DNA of 31,642 nt from JAVBLD01 sp031553705 (GCA_031553705.1 JAVBLD010000053.1:1-31642); one strand, 5' to 3'. Positions 1-8,832 are shown, counted from the first letter of the stretch. Made by a program: numbers and translations. Notes: generated by a model from the letters alone, not told the origin.

Positions 1-1
1 G

Positions 2-751
2 ATCCATCATTTGAACTCAACGGAGGATGGCAAGTATGCATACGCCGATTTATACAAGGATATCCTGGAGCGTGGAGATATTGCCTGTATAGTCGAACCT
101 GTCGACTATTACGATGTTGCTTCCAATTATACGTTATCTTATTTGAAGTCCTATTTTGATGAAAAGAAAGTAAATATGTGCAATGCGATCTACTTTCTGG
201 CGAATTTCTTTAATGACTGCTATGTCTATGATTTGCACGATAGATATTGTACATACGGCAATGGAATCAATTGGGATGATTGTAATACTCCGGCGGGGCT
301 TCGGAATGTCAGGATCAAGGTGACAGGGAAGAAATTATATACGGCAGTGTTAAGACCGTTTGAAGGAAGCTCTGACTTATATACAGTGCCTACTTATCGT
401 ATATATGTAGAGCTATTGAATACGGATGGCATTCCACAACATCGAACACCAATGGAAGCGGTTCGTTTTGGGGTAAAAGAAGAGAATCATGTAATGAAAG
501 TAGTTGGTCTTGCCGATGCCCAGACACATACAGTTTATTATTATAATCCAAGCTATTTAAGCACCCTTACCGGTCCCAATGCCGGCGGATGGCAATTTAC
601 CTCGGCAGGGCATTATGTTCATGTGGGGTCGAGTTCTAGGCAAACCCCTTTTTCGAGTTGGGGCTGTATTTGTTTATGTGGCCCTGATCAAATGCCTGAA
701 CTAAACCAGATCTTATTGCAATATTCGGGAGCACAAAGCGAAGCGCAATAG
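2..751 (+). CDS. C-terminal part of a putative wall-active effector, 5' truncated by window edge
   Basis: The frame is open to the first bases of the window, so the TTG at 11 is probably not the real start and the gene continues upstream. About 246 residues are visible, with no signal peptide or membrane segment. The first half is rich in Tyr, Asp and Cys and I do not recognise it. The last 80 residues contain GPNAGGWQF, then YVHVGSSS, then SSWGCICLCG near the C-terminus. A conserved His-x-Gly followed about ten residues later by Ser-x-Gly-Cys resembles the catalytic region of L,D-transpeptidases (YkuD) and of the DUF5675 lysozyme-like effectors. This is motif-level similarity only. A small secreted protein follows 84 bases later, as in effector-immunity pairs acting in the periplasm. 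It could equally be the tail of an Rhs or other polymorphic toxin, or a stand-alone enzyme. Existence of the coding region is fairly sure; the function is weakly supported. Confidence 0.5.
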   Translation: MHHLNSTEDGKYAYADLYKDILERGDIACIVEPVDYYDVASNYTLSYLKSYFDEKKVNMCNAIYFLANFFNDCYVYDLHDRYCTYGNGINWDDCNTPAGLRNVRIKVTGKKLYTAVLRPFEGSSDLYTVPTYRIYVELLNTDGIPQHRTPMEAVRFGVKEENHVMKVVGLADAQTHTVYYYNPSYLSTLTGPNAGGWQFTSAGHYVHVGSSSRQTPFSSWGCICLCGPDQMPELNQILLQYSGAQSEAQ

Positions 752-835
752 GCTAATTCAGGATGCTTAAAAATAGTTTTTGAATCTGCAACGAGGCCCT
801 CTTTGGTTCTTAAAACTAATTAAAACATTAATATT

Positions 836-1267
836 ATGAAAACAAAAGCATTACATTTTATGTTTATTTTCGGATCAGGATTGCTATTGTCCTTACCGTT
901 GTCCGCACAACCATTGGAAAGAGTTGTTATTGAAGAATTCAAGGTAGATAAATCAAAGTGTAAGATTAATGCCTATCAATGGGAGAATCATCTGAAGCCA
1001 TTATTCTTTGAGAAATATGACACCGTAATCGAAAACCGAGACGATATTTCTCGCTTAACATATAGACTTAATTCATTAAATAAAAATCTTACGAAAGATA
1101 TCGATTTTCTTTTGGAAATTCGTCTAAGTTCTCCTGGTGAATCAAAAATGATTGTACCTGATATAGGGATCATAGAAGTCGGCTTCAAGTCAGCAGCGGA
1201 AGCAAAAAAAAAACTGAACTTAAAAATAGAAAGACAACAGATTTTTGTTTTGGAGTTTGTATTATGA
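836..1267 (+). CDS. Small secreted protein, candidate periplasmic immunity protein
   Basis: This is a 143-residue protein. It starts with MKTKALHFMF and has a clear signal peptide: a basic start, a hydrophobic core to about residue 22, and probable cleavage after LSAQ. The mature part is about 118 residues, mixed charged, with no cysteine pair, metal site or membrane segment that would assign a family. I do not recognise it. It lies 84 bases after the preceding gene on the same strand, and its stop codon overlaps the ATG of the next small ORF (ATGA). Export to the periplasm and position right after a possible peptidoglycan-acting effector fit an immunity role; that is inference from context. 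It could also be an ordinary secreted hypothetical protein. Confidence 0.6.
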   Translation: MKTKALHFMFIFGSGLLLSLPLSAQPLERVVIEEFKVDKSKCKINAYQWENHLKPLFFEKYDTVIENRDDISRLTYRLNSLNKNLTKDIDFLLEIRLSSPGESKMIVPDIGIIEVGFKSAAEAKKKLNLKIERQQIFVLEFVL

Positions 1268-1389
1268 ATAATCGCCCTTATTTAATAGATAAGAGTATTC
1301 TTTTTGTTTATATCTCCTCTGTCGAACGGTATAAATTCTTTGATGAAGTAGAAAAATACTACCAAGAGATATCCAATTCGAAAAAATAG
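1264..1389 (+). CDS. 41-residue ORF translationally coupled to the preceding gene
   Basis: The ATG at 1264 overlaps the TGA of the preceding gene in an ATGA arrangement, typical of translational coupling. The predicted peptide starts MNNRPYLIDKS and ends in NSKK. It has a short hydrophobic run (ILFVYISS) near residues 12-19 and a charged, Tyr-rich C-terminal half. It has no recognisable domain. It may be a genuine small partner protein or the surviving start of a longer gene cut short. Evidence is positional only. Confidence 0.35.
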   Translation: MNNRPYLIDKSILFVYISSVERYKFFDEVEKYYQEISNSKK

Positions 1390-1575
1390 TACTTGATGCG
1401 AATCGAGAGTTGGAAACTGTCATTCATGTTTTGGTTTAAAGCCTTATGATTGTCTAACACTGCAAATCAACAAATTTATCGGTTATTAAATCGTTATCTA
1501 TTGCCTCATCAGAGTCCATCTGTACGTTGGTGATCTGAATATTACATTTTTACAATTGTTTTTATATAAAAAAAC
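1390..1575. other. Intergenic stretch without a recognisable gene
   Basis: AT-rich spacer between the small plus-strand ORF and the terminator of the minus-strand ABC operon. The minus strand carries a short open stretch that ends in FVDLQC and a stop, but no start codon or ribosome-binding site supports it. I see no promoter, RNA gene or repeat here. Confidence 0.5.
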
Positions 1576-1615
1576 TGACCGTAAAGGCAAAACAATATGT
1601 TTGCCTTTACGGTCA
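1576..1615 (-). terminator. Rho-independent terminator of the ABC exporter operon
   Basis: A perfect 16-base-pair stem has arms at 1576-1591 and 1600-1615, beginning TGACCGTAAAGG, with an 8-base loop. On the minus strand the hairpin is followed directly by GTTTTTT, a good U-tract. It lies 31 bases past the stop codon of the fused ABC permease gene and ends its transcript. On the plus strand no T-run follows, so minus is the functional strand. Confidence 0.85.
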
Positions 1616-1646
1616 ATCACTTATAGAAATTGTATGAATAAATAGG

Positions 1647-3959
1647 TTATCTTCCTCTTCTTCTGAGCCAGATCATTAATGTGGAAACCAGCAATATTCC
1701 GGGTAGTGCGCCCATAAACGTGATCTTCCATACTTGCATGGCTTTTTGACCAATGTTGACCATATTATCCGGAGGAGTAGGACGGCGTATATCGATAGGA
1801 ACCTGATTGTCGGACAACCAGAAGAACGTGCCTGTAATCAACCAGTAGTTTTGCGCCCTGACATCTTTGCGATTTATACTTATTTCTGCATTACTGAGGC
1901 AGTCGGCATCACCGAAGATGGCTATCCTTTGCTCTCTGCCGGCAACATTTCTGCTGAGGGCAAGGGCCGCGACAAAATGTTCTTCCTTTTCTCCGGTGGC
2001 GGTATCCAATTTAGGCGTGTCGTCTATAAAATCGGTGGTTTGAAGTTCGCTCCAGCATCCTCCCGCAGTATCCGTAACGAGCAGCTGAACGGCTTTATAA
2101 CCTTTGTCTTCGGTGTATTTCAAACCTGTCATTCCCGGCATTGTAGCACACATCTCCCAGTCGCGCATTGTGCCGAAGTTATAGCTGATCGATTCGGCCT
2201 CTTTTGTCGGGAACACCAACTGAAGATCCGGTTGGCGGCTTTCGGTCATTTTAACAACCCTGCCCGGTAGAAATTCAATTCCCAGTTGTGCCGTCAGCGG
2301 ATTCATAAAATCCTGACGGCGCGGTTCGCCGGCGATAAGCATATTACCGCCCCGTTGGATATACTGGTTAAGATTTGCCATCTCTGTCTCGGTCAGCGCC
2401 GATTTAAGTTCTGCAATTACCAATATATTAACCGTATCGGGAACAGGTTTTTCCAGATTTACTTCCAGAAAGTCAAAACCTTGGTTGATCAGGGAGTAAC
2501 GGAACGGTTTATCCTGTGCAAACCGATTGTAATCACGGTCTTTGTTGCTACCGCAATCCCGTTCGCCATGGCCGGCTAAGAATCCGACTTTGGGTAACGG
2601 CATCACCAGGCGTTTAAACGCTGCCGAAATTTCCGTTTCGAATGGAAATACCTGCATATCGTCGAATACACGTAAGAATGTCTTTTCGCCGCTTTCCCTT
2701 TCAAGCAGTTTTACAAAGCGGTTACCTTCGGATGACAGGTCTACCTTTTTCTTTACCTCTTCCGGACGCAGGAAGTCTTCAAATTCCTGATTGTATGAGC
2801 TTGCCATTTTTTTAGCTCGTTCCTCATCGGAAAGGTTCGGGTAACGTTTATCAAGATCTGGATTTTTAGCTTTATCCCAGTAATACGCATATTTCATTTT
2901 GATATCCGGTTTAAAGCGACGGTATTGTTTAAAACGAGTAAGATCCTGGTTTACATTGCCTGGCATGCCGCACCAGTAGTATGGGTCCAACAGGTTCGCG
3001 TAAGAGGTGATCGTCATGCCGCCTTTCATTTTGGAGATGATCTCCTGGCTGTTTTTGGTAAGGGTCTGAGTCTTTGTTTTTGTCGAATCGTAGAATACCA
3101 TAAACATCGGGCGTGAGGAGAGATATCCCAATAACATCGCAACACAGAATACGACGGTATATTTACCGGCGATAAACGAAAATGATTTTTTTGTTCTCTC
3201 TGCCTGAAGCTTAATAATCGAGAACATCAGGAACATAACAATGATAATAAGGAAATAGAGCAGATCCTCGCTGCAGATCAGCCCGTTGATAAACTCCCCG
3301 CACCTGCCCGAGATGGATAGCCAGTACGTGATATCCCTTACAAATTCTACGTCCTGAGCAACAGTTCCGATGAAATTCAATACGGCCAGGATAGCCAGGG
3401 TTCCCATGGCCGCCACTACCTGGTAGGAGGTTATGGCCGACATAAACAGACCGATGGCCGCATAAGCGCATATCAACAGATAAAGTCCGAACAATCCGGT
3501 TAAAACCTGAGCAAAGTCAAAAGAGTGAATTGCAAATGCGGAGAAGAGCACAAATACGCATAGTACACCGATCATTGCCAGGCCGTAAACCATCGTGGAT
3601 AAGAATTTCCCTAAAATGATCTGGGTGCTTGTGATCGGGGAGGAGTAAAGCAGTTTTATCGACCCGCTGGAATACTCCCGGCTCATAAGACCCATTGTAA
3701 GCAATGGGATATAAAGGTAGATATATTGCTGAATCATCTTAAACGTTCCGTTCCAGTTATCAGCGAAAACCCTCCATGTAACGTTGTAAAAATTTTTGGA
3801 ACCCAGGTCCACCCAACGCGGATATCCTTCAAAAGCCTTACAGAAAGCCATTGCTACCTGAAAAGCGAAAATGATAAGAATAAGCCACGCTACCGGAGAG
3901 TAGAAAAGTGTCTGTAGCTCCGTTCGGGCAATTTCGTATATTGTTTTAATTTTTTTCAT
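1647..3959 (-). CDS. Fused ABC-2 permease / GldG-like auxiliary protein
   Basis: This is a 770-residue membrane protein. Residues 1-260 form an ABC-2 type permease with about six hydrophobic segments, one of them starting FYSPVAWLILIIF, plus the typical cytoplasmic RRxYSSGSIKLL-like stretch (seen as REYSSGSIKLLYSS). The long extracytoplasmic part, about residues 290-735, matches the GldG/ABC_transp_aux type, with LAGHGERD near residue 463. A last transmembrane helix ends in IWLRRRGR. In gliding Bacteroidota, GldF (permease) and GldG (auxiliary) are separate proteins; here the two parts are one chain. It lies 12 bases downstream of the ATPase gene and must form one exporter with it. The substrate is unknown. 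Many non-gliding gut Bacteroidales carry such systems, so gliding should not be assumed. Confidence 0.85.
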   Translation of the reverse strand: MKKIKTIYEIARTELQTLFYSPVAWLILIIFAFQVAMAFCKAFEGYPRWVDLGSKNFYNVTWRVFADNWNGTFKMIQQYIYLYIPLLTMGLMSREYSSGSIKLLYSSPITSTQIILGKFLSTMVYGLAMIGVLCVFVLFSAFAIHSFDFAQVLTGLFGLYLLICAYAAIGLFMSAITSYQVVAAMGTLAILAVLNFIGTVAQDVEFVRDITYWLSISGRCGEFINGLICSEDLLYFLIIIVMFLMFSIIKLQAERTKKSFSFIAGKYTVVFCVAMLLGYLSSRPMFMVFYDSTKTKTQTLTKNSQEIISKMKGGMTITSYANLLDPYYWCGMPGNVNQDLTRFKQYRRFKPDIKMKYAYYWDKAKNPDLDKRYPNLSDEERAKKMASSYNQEFEDFLRPEEVKKKVDLSSEGNRFVKLLERESGEKTFLRVFDDMQVFPFETEISAAFKRLVMPLPKVGFLAGHGERDCGSNKDRDYNRFAQDKPFRYSLINQGFDFLEVNLEKPVPDTVNILVIAELKSALTETEMANLNQYIQRGGNMLIAGEPRRQDFMNPLTAQLGIEFLPGRVVKMTESRQPDLQLVFPTKEAESISYNFGTMRDWEMCATMPGMTGLKYTEDKGYKAVQLLVTDTAGGCWSELQTTDFIDDTPKLDTATGEKEEHFVAALALSRNVAGREQRIAIFGDADCLSNAEISINRKDVRAQNYWLITGTFFWLSDNQVPIDIRRPTPPDNMVNIGQKAMQVWKITFMGALPGILLVSTLMIWLRRRGR

Positions 3960-3971
3960 TTCAGTAATGTT

Positions 3972-4901
3972 TTAAAAGGACTTGTTTTTCGATAATTCGG
4001 CAAAGACCGCATCCATCGAGCTTTTCTCTACACGTACTTCCCGTAATTTCCACTGTTTCGCGACACTGGCTTCTATTATATTATCTATCACTTCGTGGGC
4101 GTCCGTATACCGGATCCTGAAATTAGGTCCTCCGAGTTCTTCTACCGCTGCTACACCTGGAATTGCTTTTAGCTCTTCGACCGAAGGCGCTACAGCCAAT
4201 GAAACGAACAAAGAGTCCGGGGTAATATAACTGTCGAAGTCCTCCACCGTGCCGGCAAATACAAGCTGCCCTTGCTCGATCATCCGGATATACTGGCATG
4301 TAGCCTGAACTTCCGACAGGATATGGGTAGATAGAATAACCGTTCTGTTTTCGGCAATCTCTTTGATTAAATGGCGTATTTCTACGATCTGATTTGGGTC
4401 CAAGCCGTTGGTAGGCTCGTCAAGCACTACAAATTCCGGATCATGTATAATGGCCTGGGCGATGCCAACCCGTTGCTGGTATCCGCCTGACAGGTTGCGT
4501 ATCAGCCTTTTGCCGAAATGGCTGATGCTACACCTTTCCATCACAGTGTTGATTGCATTTTTTACCTGACTGCTCTCCATCTGGCGCAATTTGGCGCAAT
4601 ACCTTAAATACTCCTCGACAGTAAGGTCCGTATATAAAGGCGGTTTCTGAGGGAGGAACCCGATGTGCTGTTTCGCTGCCACCGGATTGTCCCTCATGCT
4701 GATCCCTTTGATAAAAACATCCCCTTCGGTCTGTTTCAGCACGCCACACATAATATTCATTGTTGTCGATTTTCCTGCACCGTTTGATCCGAGCAACCCA
4801 TATATCCCATGTTGTGTTATCTCGAAATTGATATCACGAACAGCCCACTGGATACTATACCGGTGCGAGAGGTTTACCACCTTCACAATTGATTCTTCCA
4901 T
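3972..4901 (-). CDS. ABC transporter ATP-binding protein (GldA/CcmA type)
   Basis: This is a 309-residue ATPase with every canonical motif: Walker A GSNGAGKST at residues 38-46, Q-loop glutamine 85 in LPQKPPLY, signature LSGGYQQR at 137-144, Walker B FVVLDEP at 157-163 and switch histidine 193 in STHIL. The C-terminal 90 residues are the small regulatory tail common in ABC-2 exporter ATPases such as GldA, NatA and CcmA. It is the first gene of a two-gene minus-strand operon, 12 bases before the permease, and energises that permease at the inner membrane. The start at 4901 is preceded on minus by AT-rich DNA without a strong Shine-Dalgarno sequence, as is usual in this phylum. Family assignment is secure; the transported substrate is not known. 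Confidence 0.93.
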   Translation of the reverse strand: MEESIVKVVNLSHRYSIQWAVRDINFEITQHGIYGLLGSNGAGKSTTMNIMCGVLKQTEGDVFIKGISMRDNPVAAKQHIGFLPQKPPLYTDLTVEEYLRYCAKLRQMESSQVKNAINTVMERCSISHFGKRLIRNLSGGYQQRVGIAQAIIHDPEFVVLDEPTNGLDPNQIVEIRHLIKEIAENRTVILSTHILSEVQATCQYIRMIEQGQLVFAGTVEDFDSYITPDSLFVSLAVAPSVEELKAIPGVAAVEELGGPNFRIRYTDAHEVIDNIIEASVAKQWKLREVRVEKSSMDAVFAELSKNKSF

Positions 4902-4921
4902 AAATATTTAGATTTATTTTA

Positions 4922-5000
4922 AGAGACTATCTAATAAACCGAAATGCTATAACTTTATATTTTAACTAATAAATATTTCTCGACTTATCAGACAGTCTCT
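4922..5000 (-). repeat. Imperfect 16-bp inverted repeat with long loop (possible terminator)
   Basis: The arms are 4922-4937 (AGAGACTATCTAATAA) and 4985-5000 (TTATCAGACAGTCTCT). They match at 14 of 16 positions, and in minus-strand RNA the two exceptions become G-U pairs. The loop is 47 bases and AT-rich. It sits between the last gene of the left SusCD operon and the ABC ATPase gene, both on minus, where a terminator is expected. There is no clear U-tract, so a leader structure or a small repeated element is also possible. Confidence 0.4.
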
Positions 5001-5016
5001 AATCATTACTCAAAAA

Positions 5017-6582
5017 TTAGTCTCCATAATACCTGCCTGAACTATATGTAAAGTAGTTATTATATTTATACTGAAAATCTATAATCTTTCCATAGCCTGA
5101 AAATTTGGATGTTTCGGAAATATTGTTGAAGTCAGCAATGTTTACAATAGCTATCGTACCGCTCTCTGTTGCCACGCCCAGTTCGGATTCTTGCGGGTTT
5201 AGCGCTAAACCCACAATCTTTTCTCCTGCACCGATAGTATATACTGCTTTGGAATCTCCGGTAGTTACCGTATATAAATACACCTGATTACCACTAGTAT
5301 AGAATAAATACTCTTTTGTTTTCATCATATAGAATTTACTCTCGTCATTTACATTCATCGTAGCGGAAACATCCCGGGCAGTCACATTCTGTATGGTATA
5401 AGAATTCCATTCATCTACTTTAAATGTCTGTACAACGACTTCATTTCCCTTTTTAAATACGGTGACATAATTTGAGTAGTAGTAGCCTGGACCATAACCG
5501 CCGCCGAACAGTAGCTTATAACCGTCAAAATTGTTGATGTCGATCTGTCCGGCGGCAGGAGTCATCGGTATTTTAAAGAACAAGCCGTCACTCCAGCTTG
5601 CACTGCCTACCCAGTATATTAAGCCATGCACATTGTCCGCAAGCCCATAGAAACCACATTGACTGGCCAACGTCTCGAGGGTTTTATCAACAGTAACCTT
5701 TACTCCGTTAACCTCTTCCGGAATATGGCTAAAGAATTTGACATGGAACGCTGACATATATTCGGCTTGTTCACGGTAGTTACGCGAATATGCATAGCCG
5801 TTCTGACTAATTAGCACATCAATCCTCGTTCCGTAGTAGTAATCTTTAGGACTGAAACCTTCCGGATATTGTTGTATTGCAAATTCGCTTTTCAAATCCA
5901 CTGTTTTTTCCCATGATTCTCCGTTTAGCGAAAGTGATCCGCTATTTTGTAGTACCATGATGGTCGATTTGGAAGATGTAAGCGTTTGACGTACTGCTAT
6001 AGGACCGGTCCCAAGCGGTGCATCTTTAAACAAGTTGTTGTATAGATCTTTATACTCCGAAAAGATCCTTGTCTTAGGATTCGTTGCCATATTATAATCC
6101 GGCAGAATAAACGAAAGTGACGACTTGGAATTCAATTCGCTAAGCACTATCCAACCTTTGCTATAAGGAGATATTACCTTAATCTGAATATAATTGGATG
6201 TGATTACGCCTGTGCTGACCTCTTTTACACAAAACCTGTACCTTAATTCTCCTACTTTGTTCGGAGTGACTTTAAGTATCTTGCCCGTACAAACTGTTTC
6301 TACTTCGTCTTTGGTGGCCGATCCGTTTACATCGTTTGTACCGATATATTCCCACCAGTATTCAAATTCCCCTTCTCTTTCCAGTTTCGAATAAATGATC
6401 ATAGACCCTGGATCGAAGATATATTCCATCCCAAGGTTTGCATTCGTATTGGCAGGATACATCCTTGAAAGATCAACGGCGTTTGATGGTTTGTAATCAT
6501 AATGGCCTATGTCCTCATAGCAGGCATTTAAAAGCAAGATGCACGTAGTGAGCAGTAAAAATATTTTTGTTTTCATGATCAT
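5017..6582 (-). CDS. PKD-like family lipoprotein (left arm)
   Basis: This 521-residue lipoprotein has a short signal peptide and lipobox cysteine in LLNACYED. After it come Ig/PKD-like beta segments, as in YWWEYIGT and YRFCVKEVSTG, and then a repetitive beta-rich C-terminal region that looks propeller-like. This layout matches the PKD-like lipoproteins encoded after SusD and DUF4843 in Bacteroidales import operons. It probably sits at the outer membrane or cell surface and helps bind or hold the cargo of the SusCD importer; that role is inferred from position. It is the last gene of the left operon, 13 bases after the DUF4843 gene. An alternative start at 6576 (the second ATG of MIMK) is better spaced from the GAAAGA ribosome-binding-like sequence. 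Its counterpart is at 22288-23856. Confidence 0.75.
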   Translation of the reverse strand: MIMKTKIFLLLTTCILLLNACYEDIGHYDYKPSNAVDLSRMYPANTNANLGMEYIFDPGSMIIYSKLEREGEFEYWWEYIGTNDVNGSATKDEVETVCTGKILKVTPNKVGELRYRFCVKEVSTGVITSNYIQIKVISPYSKGWIVLSELNSKSSLSFILPDYNMATNPKTRIFSEYKDLYNNLFKDAPLGTGPIAVRQTLTSSKSTIMVLQNSGSLSLNGESWEKTVDLKSEFAIQQYPEGFSPKDYYYGTRIDVLISQNGYAYSRNYREQAEYMSAFHVKFFSHIPEEVNGVKVTVDKTLETLASQCGFYGLADNVHGLIYWVGSASWSDGLFFKIPMTPAAGQIDINNFDGYKLLFGGGYGPGYYYSNYVTVFKKGNEVVVQTFKVDEWNSYTIQNVTARDVSATMNVNDESKFYMMKTKEYLFYTSGNQVYLYTVTTGDSKAVYTIGAGEKIVGLALNPQESELGVATESGTIAIVNIADFNNISETSKFSGYGKIIDFQYKYNNYFTYSSGRYYGD

Positions 6583-6595
6583 TCTTTCGTTTAAA

Positions 6596-7291
6596 TTAAA
6601 TCATAAATGGGGTTTCCATCGGATCTCCGTTTTCGTCATATACCGTGCGGTTGTTCCTTGTCTCTTCCTGCAGCCAAAAGGTGAATTGCAAGGCATAAGC
6701 TCTGATCAAACCGTCTGAAGCATCCGTTAAATCGCTGATACCGGTTACTTCTATAAACTTCTGGAATTTGGTATCGGAATAATCACCAAGATAATACCAC
6801 TCAACGTTACCTTCCCACCAATCCGGTTTAGCAACTTTATCACTGACATTGATAATGGCGACAGTGTACTCGATCTGACCAATAACTCCAAAGTCTGTGG
6901 TCGGTTCCAAACGCAACACAATACGATATGTATTGCTCTTCATATCTGCAGTTTTGTACAGTTTGATAAAGCAGGTATCGATAACATTTCCTGTCCTGAA
7001 CACCATATGGGCCGGAAGAGAAAAATGTGTACCTTCGATAGCCGTTGATAGTTTAGTATCAACAACGATCTTGTATGCTTTATCTTGAACAACAGGTATG
7101 CCGCTTATTTCTAACGGCAATGCCAGGTCGTAGCTCTGCACTCCCGGATGAAACAGGAATGTAAAGTTGGTAGAATCATCCAGGTTTTTCGTGAACTTTA
7201 TATAGTCCTGAGCGCTATAAGTCGGAATATCGGACTTCTCGCAGCTAAATAGTATGGTCAACAAACCTAAAATAATTATATATTGTTTCAT
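6596..7291 (-). CDS. DUF4843 family lipoprotein (left arm)
   Basis: This is a 231-residue protein with a lipoprotein signal (LTILFSC, lipid-modified Cys near residue 17). The mature part is beta-rich with the typical elements of the DUF4843 family: YIKFTK near the N-terminus, YKIVVDTKLSTAIEGTHF in the middle, and a C-terminal WW/WY-containing region (KPDWWEGN, WYYLGDY). It lies 11 bases after SusD and 13 before the PKD-like gene, so it is cotranscribed with both. Its exact function is unknown; the family is almost always found beside SusCD pairs and is presumed to be an accessory surface lipoprotein. The right-arm paralogue shares the KAFRIVVDTS...AIEGVHY-type core. Confidence 0.8.
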   Translation of the reverse strand: MKQYIIILGLLTILFSCEKSDIPTYSAQDYIKFTKNLDDSTNFTFLFHPGVQSYDLALPLEISGIPVVQDKAYKIVVDTKLSTAIEGTHFSLPAHMVFRTGNVIDTCFIKLYKTADMKSNTYRIVLRLEPTTDFGVIGQIEYTVAIINVSDKVAKPDWWEGNVEWYYLGDYSDTKFQKFIEVTGISDLTDASDGLIRAYALQFTFWLQEETRNNRTVYDENGDPMETPFMI

Positions 7292-7302
7292 ATCCTTGTT
7301 TT

Positions 7303-8832
7303 TTAAAGATTAGAATAGGCTGTTTCGCTGTGAGGAAGCGGGATCTTGAAAAGATTCGACATATCCACAGGATTCACGCCGTTAAATACAGGTAAATTCA
7401 ACCTTTTGAAAAAGAAGAAGGTCCGCCCTTCCGACATATTCTCGCGTACTACGTCATTCATAACAGTAGGCCAGAATTGCTGATCATCCGGAACGGTTGC
7501 ACTTGTCTGCATACCACGGTAATATCTTAAAAGCATGATCGGTCTGAGGCCGGCAGTCTGGTCGCATTCGCAAATAATATGCGCCATTTCACTCATCCGG
7601 ATTACCGGAAGTAGCGGTCCTTGGTAATTGATAACATTAATCGGAGTGTAGTCGTATGGGCCTGTCGGCACCGGGTATTGCCATTTGCGAGAAGTGTTGT
7701 CAGTTTCAATCAGCTTTGAATATCTGTAGTCGTCACTTTCCAGTGCCTTTGCCGGAAGTTGGGACGTTGAGAACTGGCGTTGAAAGATCTCATTTACATT
7801 TTTATAGATGTAATTAGAATAGGTGTCCAGCCCTTCTAAGTATATGTCATACTCATTGGCGTTGTAGAAGGCTAATATAATATCATCATGTAATTTACGG
7901 CTTACGTCTTTAGGATCGGATGTGTATATGCTGGTATAGTAAAACCATCTTTTTGTACTTGTGGTACCTGATGGGGTGCTGTAAGTAAAGAAATGATATG
8001 CATTCTTTGCACAGGCAAGTGCATTTACTTTATCCCCATTCCACAAATAGATCCTTGCAAGCAGTGCTGTGGCTGCAACATAGTTCATACGCGTGCCTCT
8101 TAAGCCGAAGAATAGTCCCCCTTCCTGATAGGCGTTTAGCCCTTCAAATCTTGAAGATACCGAGTTTATTCCGTATGTGTTAAAAATCGTATCATGATAG
8201 GCTAATTTAGTTCGCGCAAGCTCCATATCTTCGATCACTTTTTTCATGACCTCCGGTACAGTCAGGTGTTCGGGTTGATGTTCAGGATATTTAGTCACAT
8301 ACGGCATATAGAGCTTACCGTCGTCTTGTGCCGGTGTCGGAGCAAAAAGCTGCAACATCTGGAAGTGCATTAAAGCACGGATACCATACATCTCGCCGAG
8401 GATCACGTCTTTCTCTGTTTGTCCTAATTGGAAAAAAGAAGGATCTTTACTTTCGGTATGGGCGATGATATTATTGCAATTTGCAATCACCTTATATCCT
8501 GTTGTCCATATCGGATCAATAATATTTCTGACTCTGCTACTTTCGAGATCGCCTGATAAAATAAGCCTATAGTCATAAGGTAAATAATTGTTCTGATAAT
8601 TTTGTCCCAATACGCTTGCAAGGCCCCATATAAGTTGTTTCCCGTAAAGTTCCGGGCTGCTTAAGATGCGATATACACCGTTTACTGCCGTATGATACCC
8701 ATCCGGCGTGGAGAATAGTTTTTCCTGAGTTATCTTTGTCGATGCATCTACATCAAACCAATCGTTACAAGAGTAAAGCGTTCCGCTTACTGCTATTCCG
8801 ATGATTGTAATATGTTGTATTATTCTTTTCAT
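7303..8832 (-). CDS. SusD/RagB-like outer-membrane lipoprotein (left arm)
   Basis: This 509-residue protein has a lipoprotein signal ending in TLYSCNDWFDVD, the standard SusD/RagB start (Cys-Asn-x-Trp-Phe-x-Val). It has the TPR-like N-terminal portion (DGYHTAVNGVYRILSSPELYG, then GEMYGIRALMHFQMLQLF) and the family C-terminus ending in a PLPHSE segment. In this family the protein forms the extracellular lid of the SusC TonB-dependent barrel and captures the ligand. It starts 17 bases after SusC and is followed after 11 bases by the DUF4843 gene, a tight operon. The cargo cannot be inferred. The right-arm counterpart (20080-21498) is clearly paralogous but divergent. Confidence 0.93.
   Translation of the reverse strand: MKRIIQHITIIGIAVSGTLYSCNDWFDVDASTKITQEKLFSTPDGYHTAVNGVYRILSSPELYGKQLIWGLASVLGQNYQNNYLPYDYRLILSGDLESSRVRNIIDPIWTTGYKVIANCNNIIAHTESKDPSFFQLGQTEKDVILGEMYGIRALMHFQMLQLFAPTPAQDDGKLYMPYVTKYPEHQPEHLTVPEVMKKVIEDMELARTKLAYHDTIFNTYGINSVSSRFEGLNAYQEGGLFFGLRGTRMNYVAATALLARIYLWNGDKVNALACAKNAYHFFTYSTPSGTTSTKRWFYYTSIYTSDPKDVSRKLHDDIILAFYNANEYDIYLEGLDTYSNYIYKNVNEIFQRQFSTSQLPAKALESDDYRYSKLIETDNTSRKWQYPVPTGPYDYTPINVINYQGPLLPVIRMSEMAHIICECDQTAGLRPIMLLRYYRGMQTSATVPDDQQFWPTVMNDVVRENMSEGRTFFFFKRLNLPVFNGVNPVDMSNLFKIPLPHSETAYSNL

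Noticed and set aside
1450..1550. Short minus-strand open stretch ending in FVDLQC
   Set aside because: It has no start codon or ribosome-binding site and lies downstream of the ABC operon terminator; too little to call even a pseudogene.
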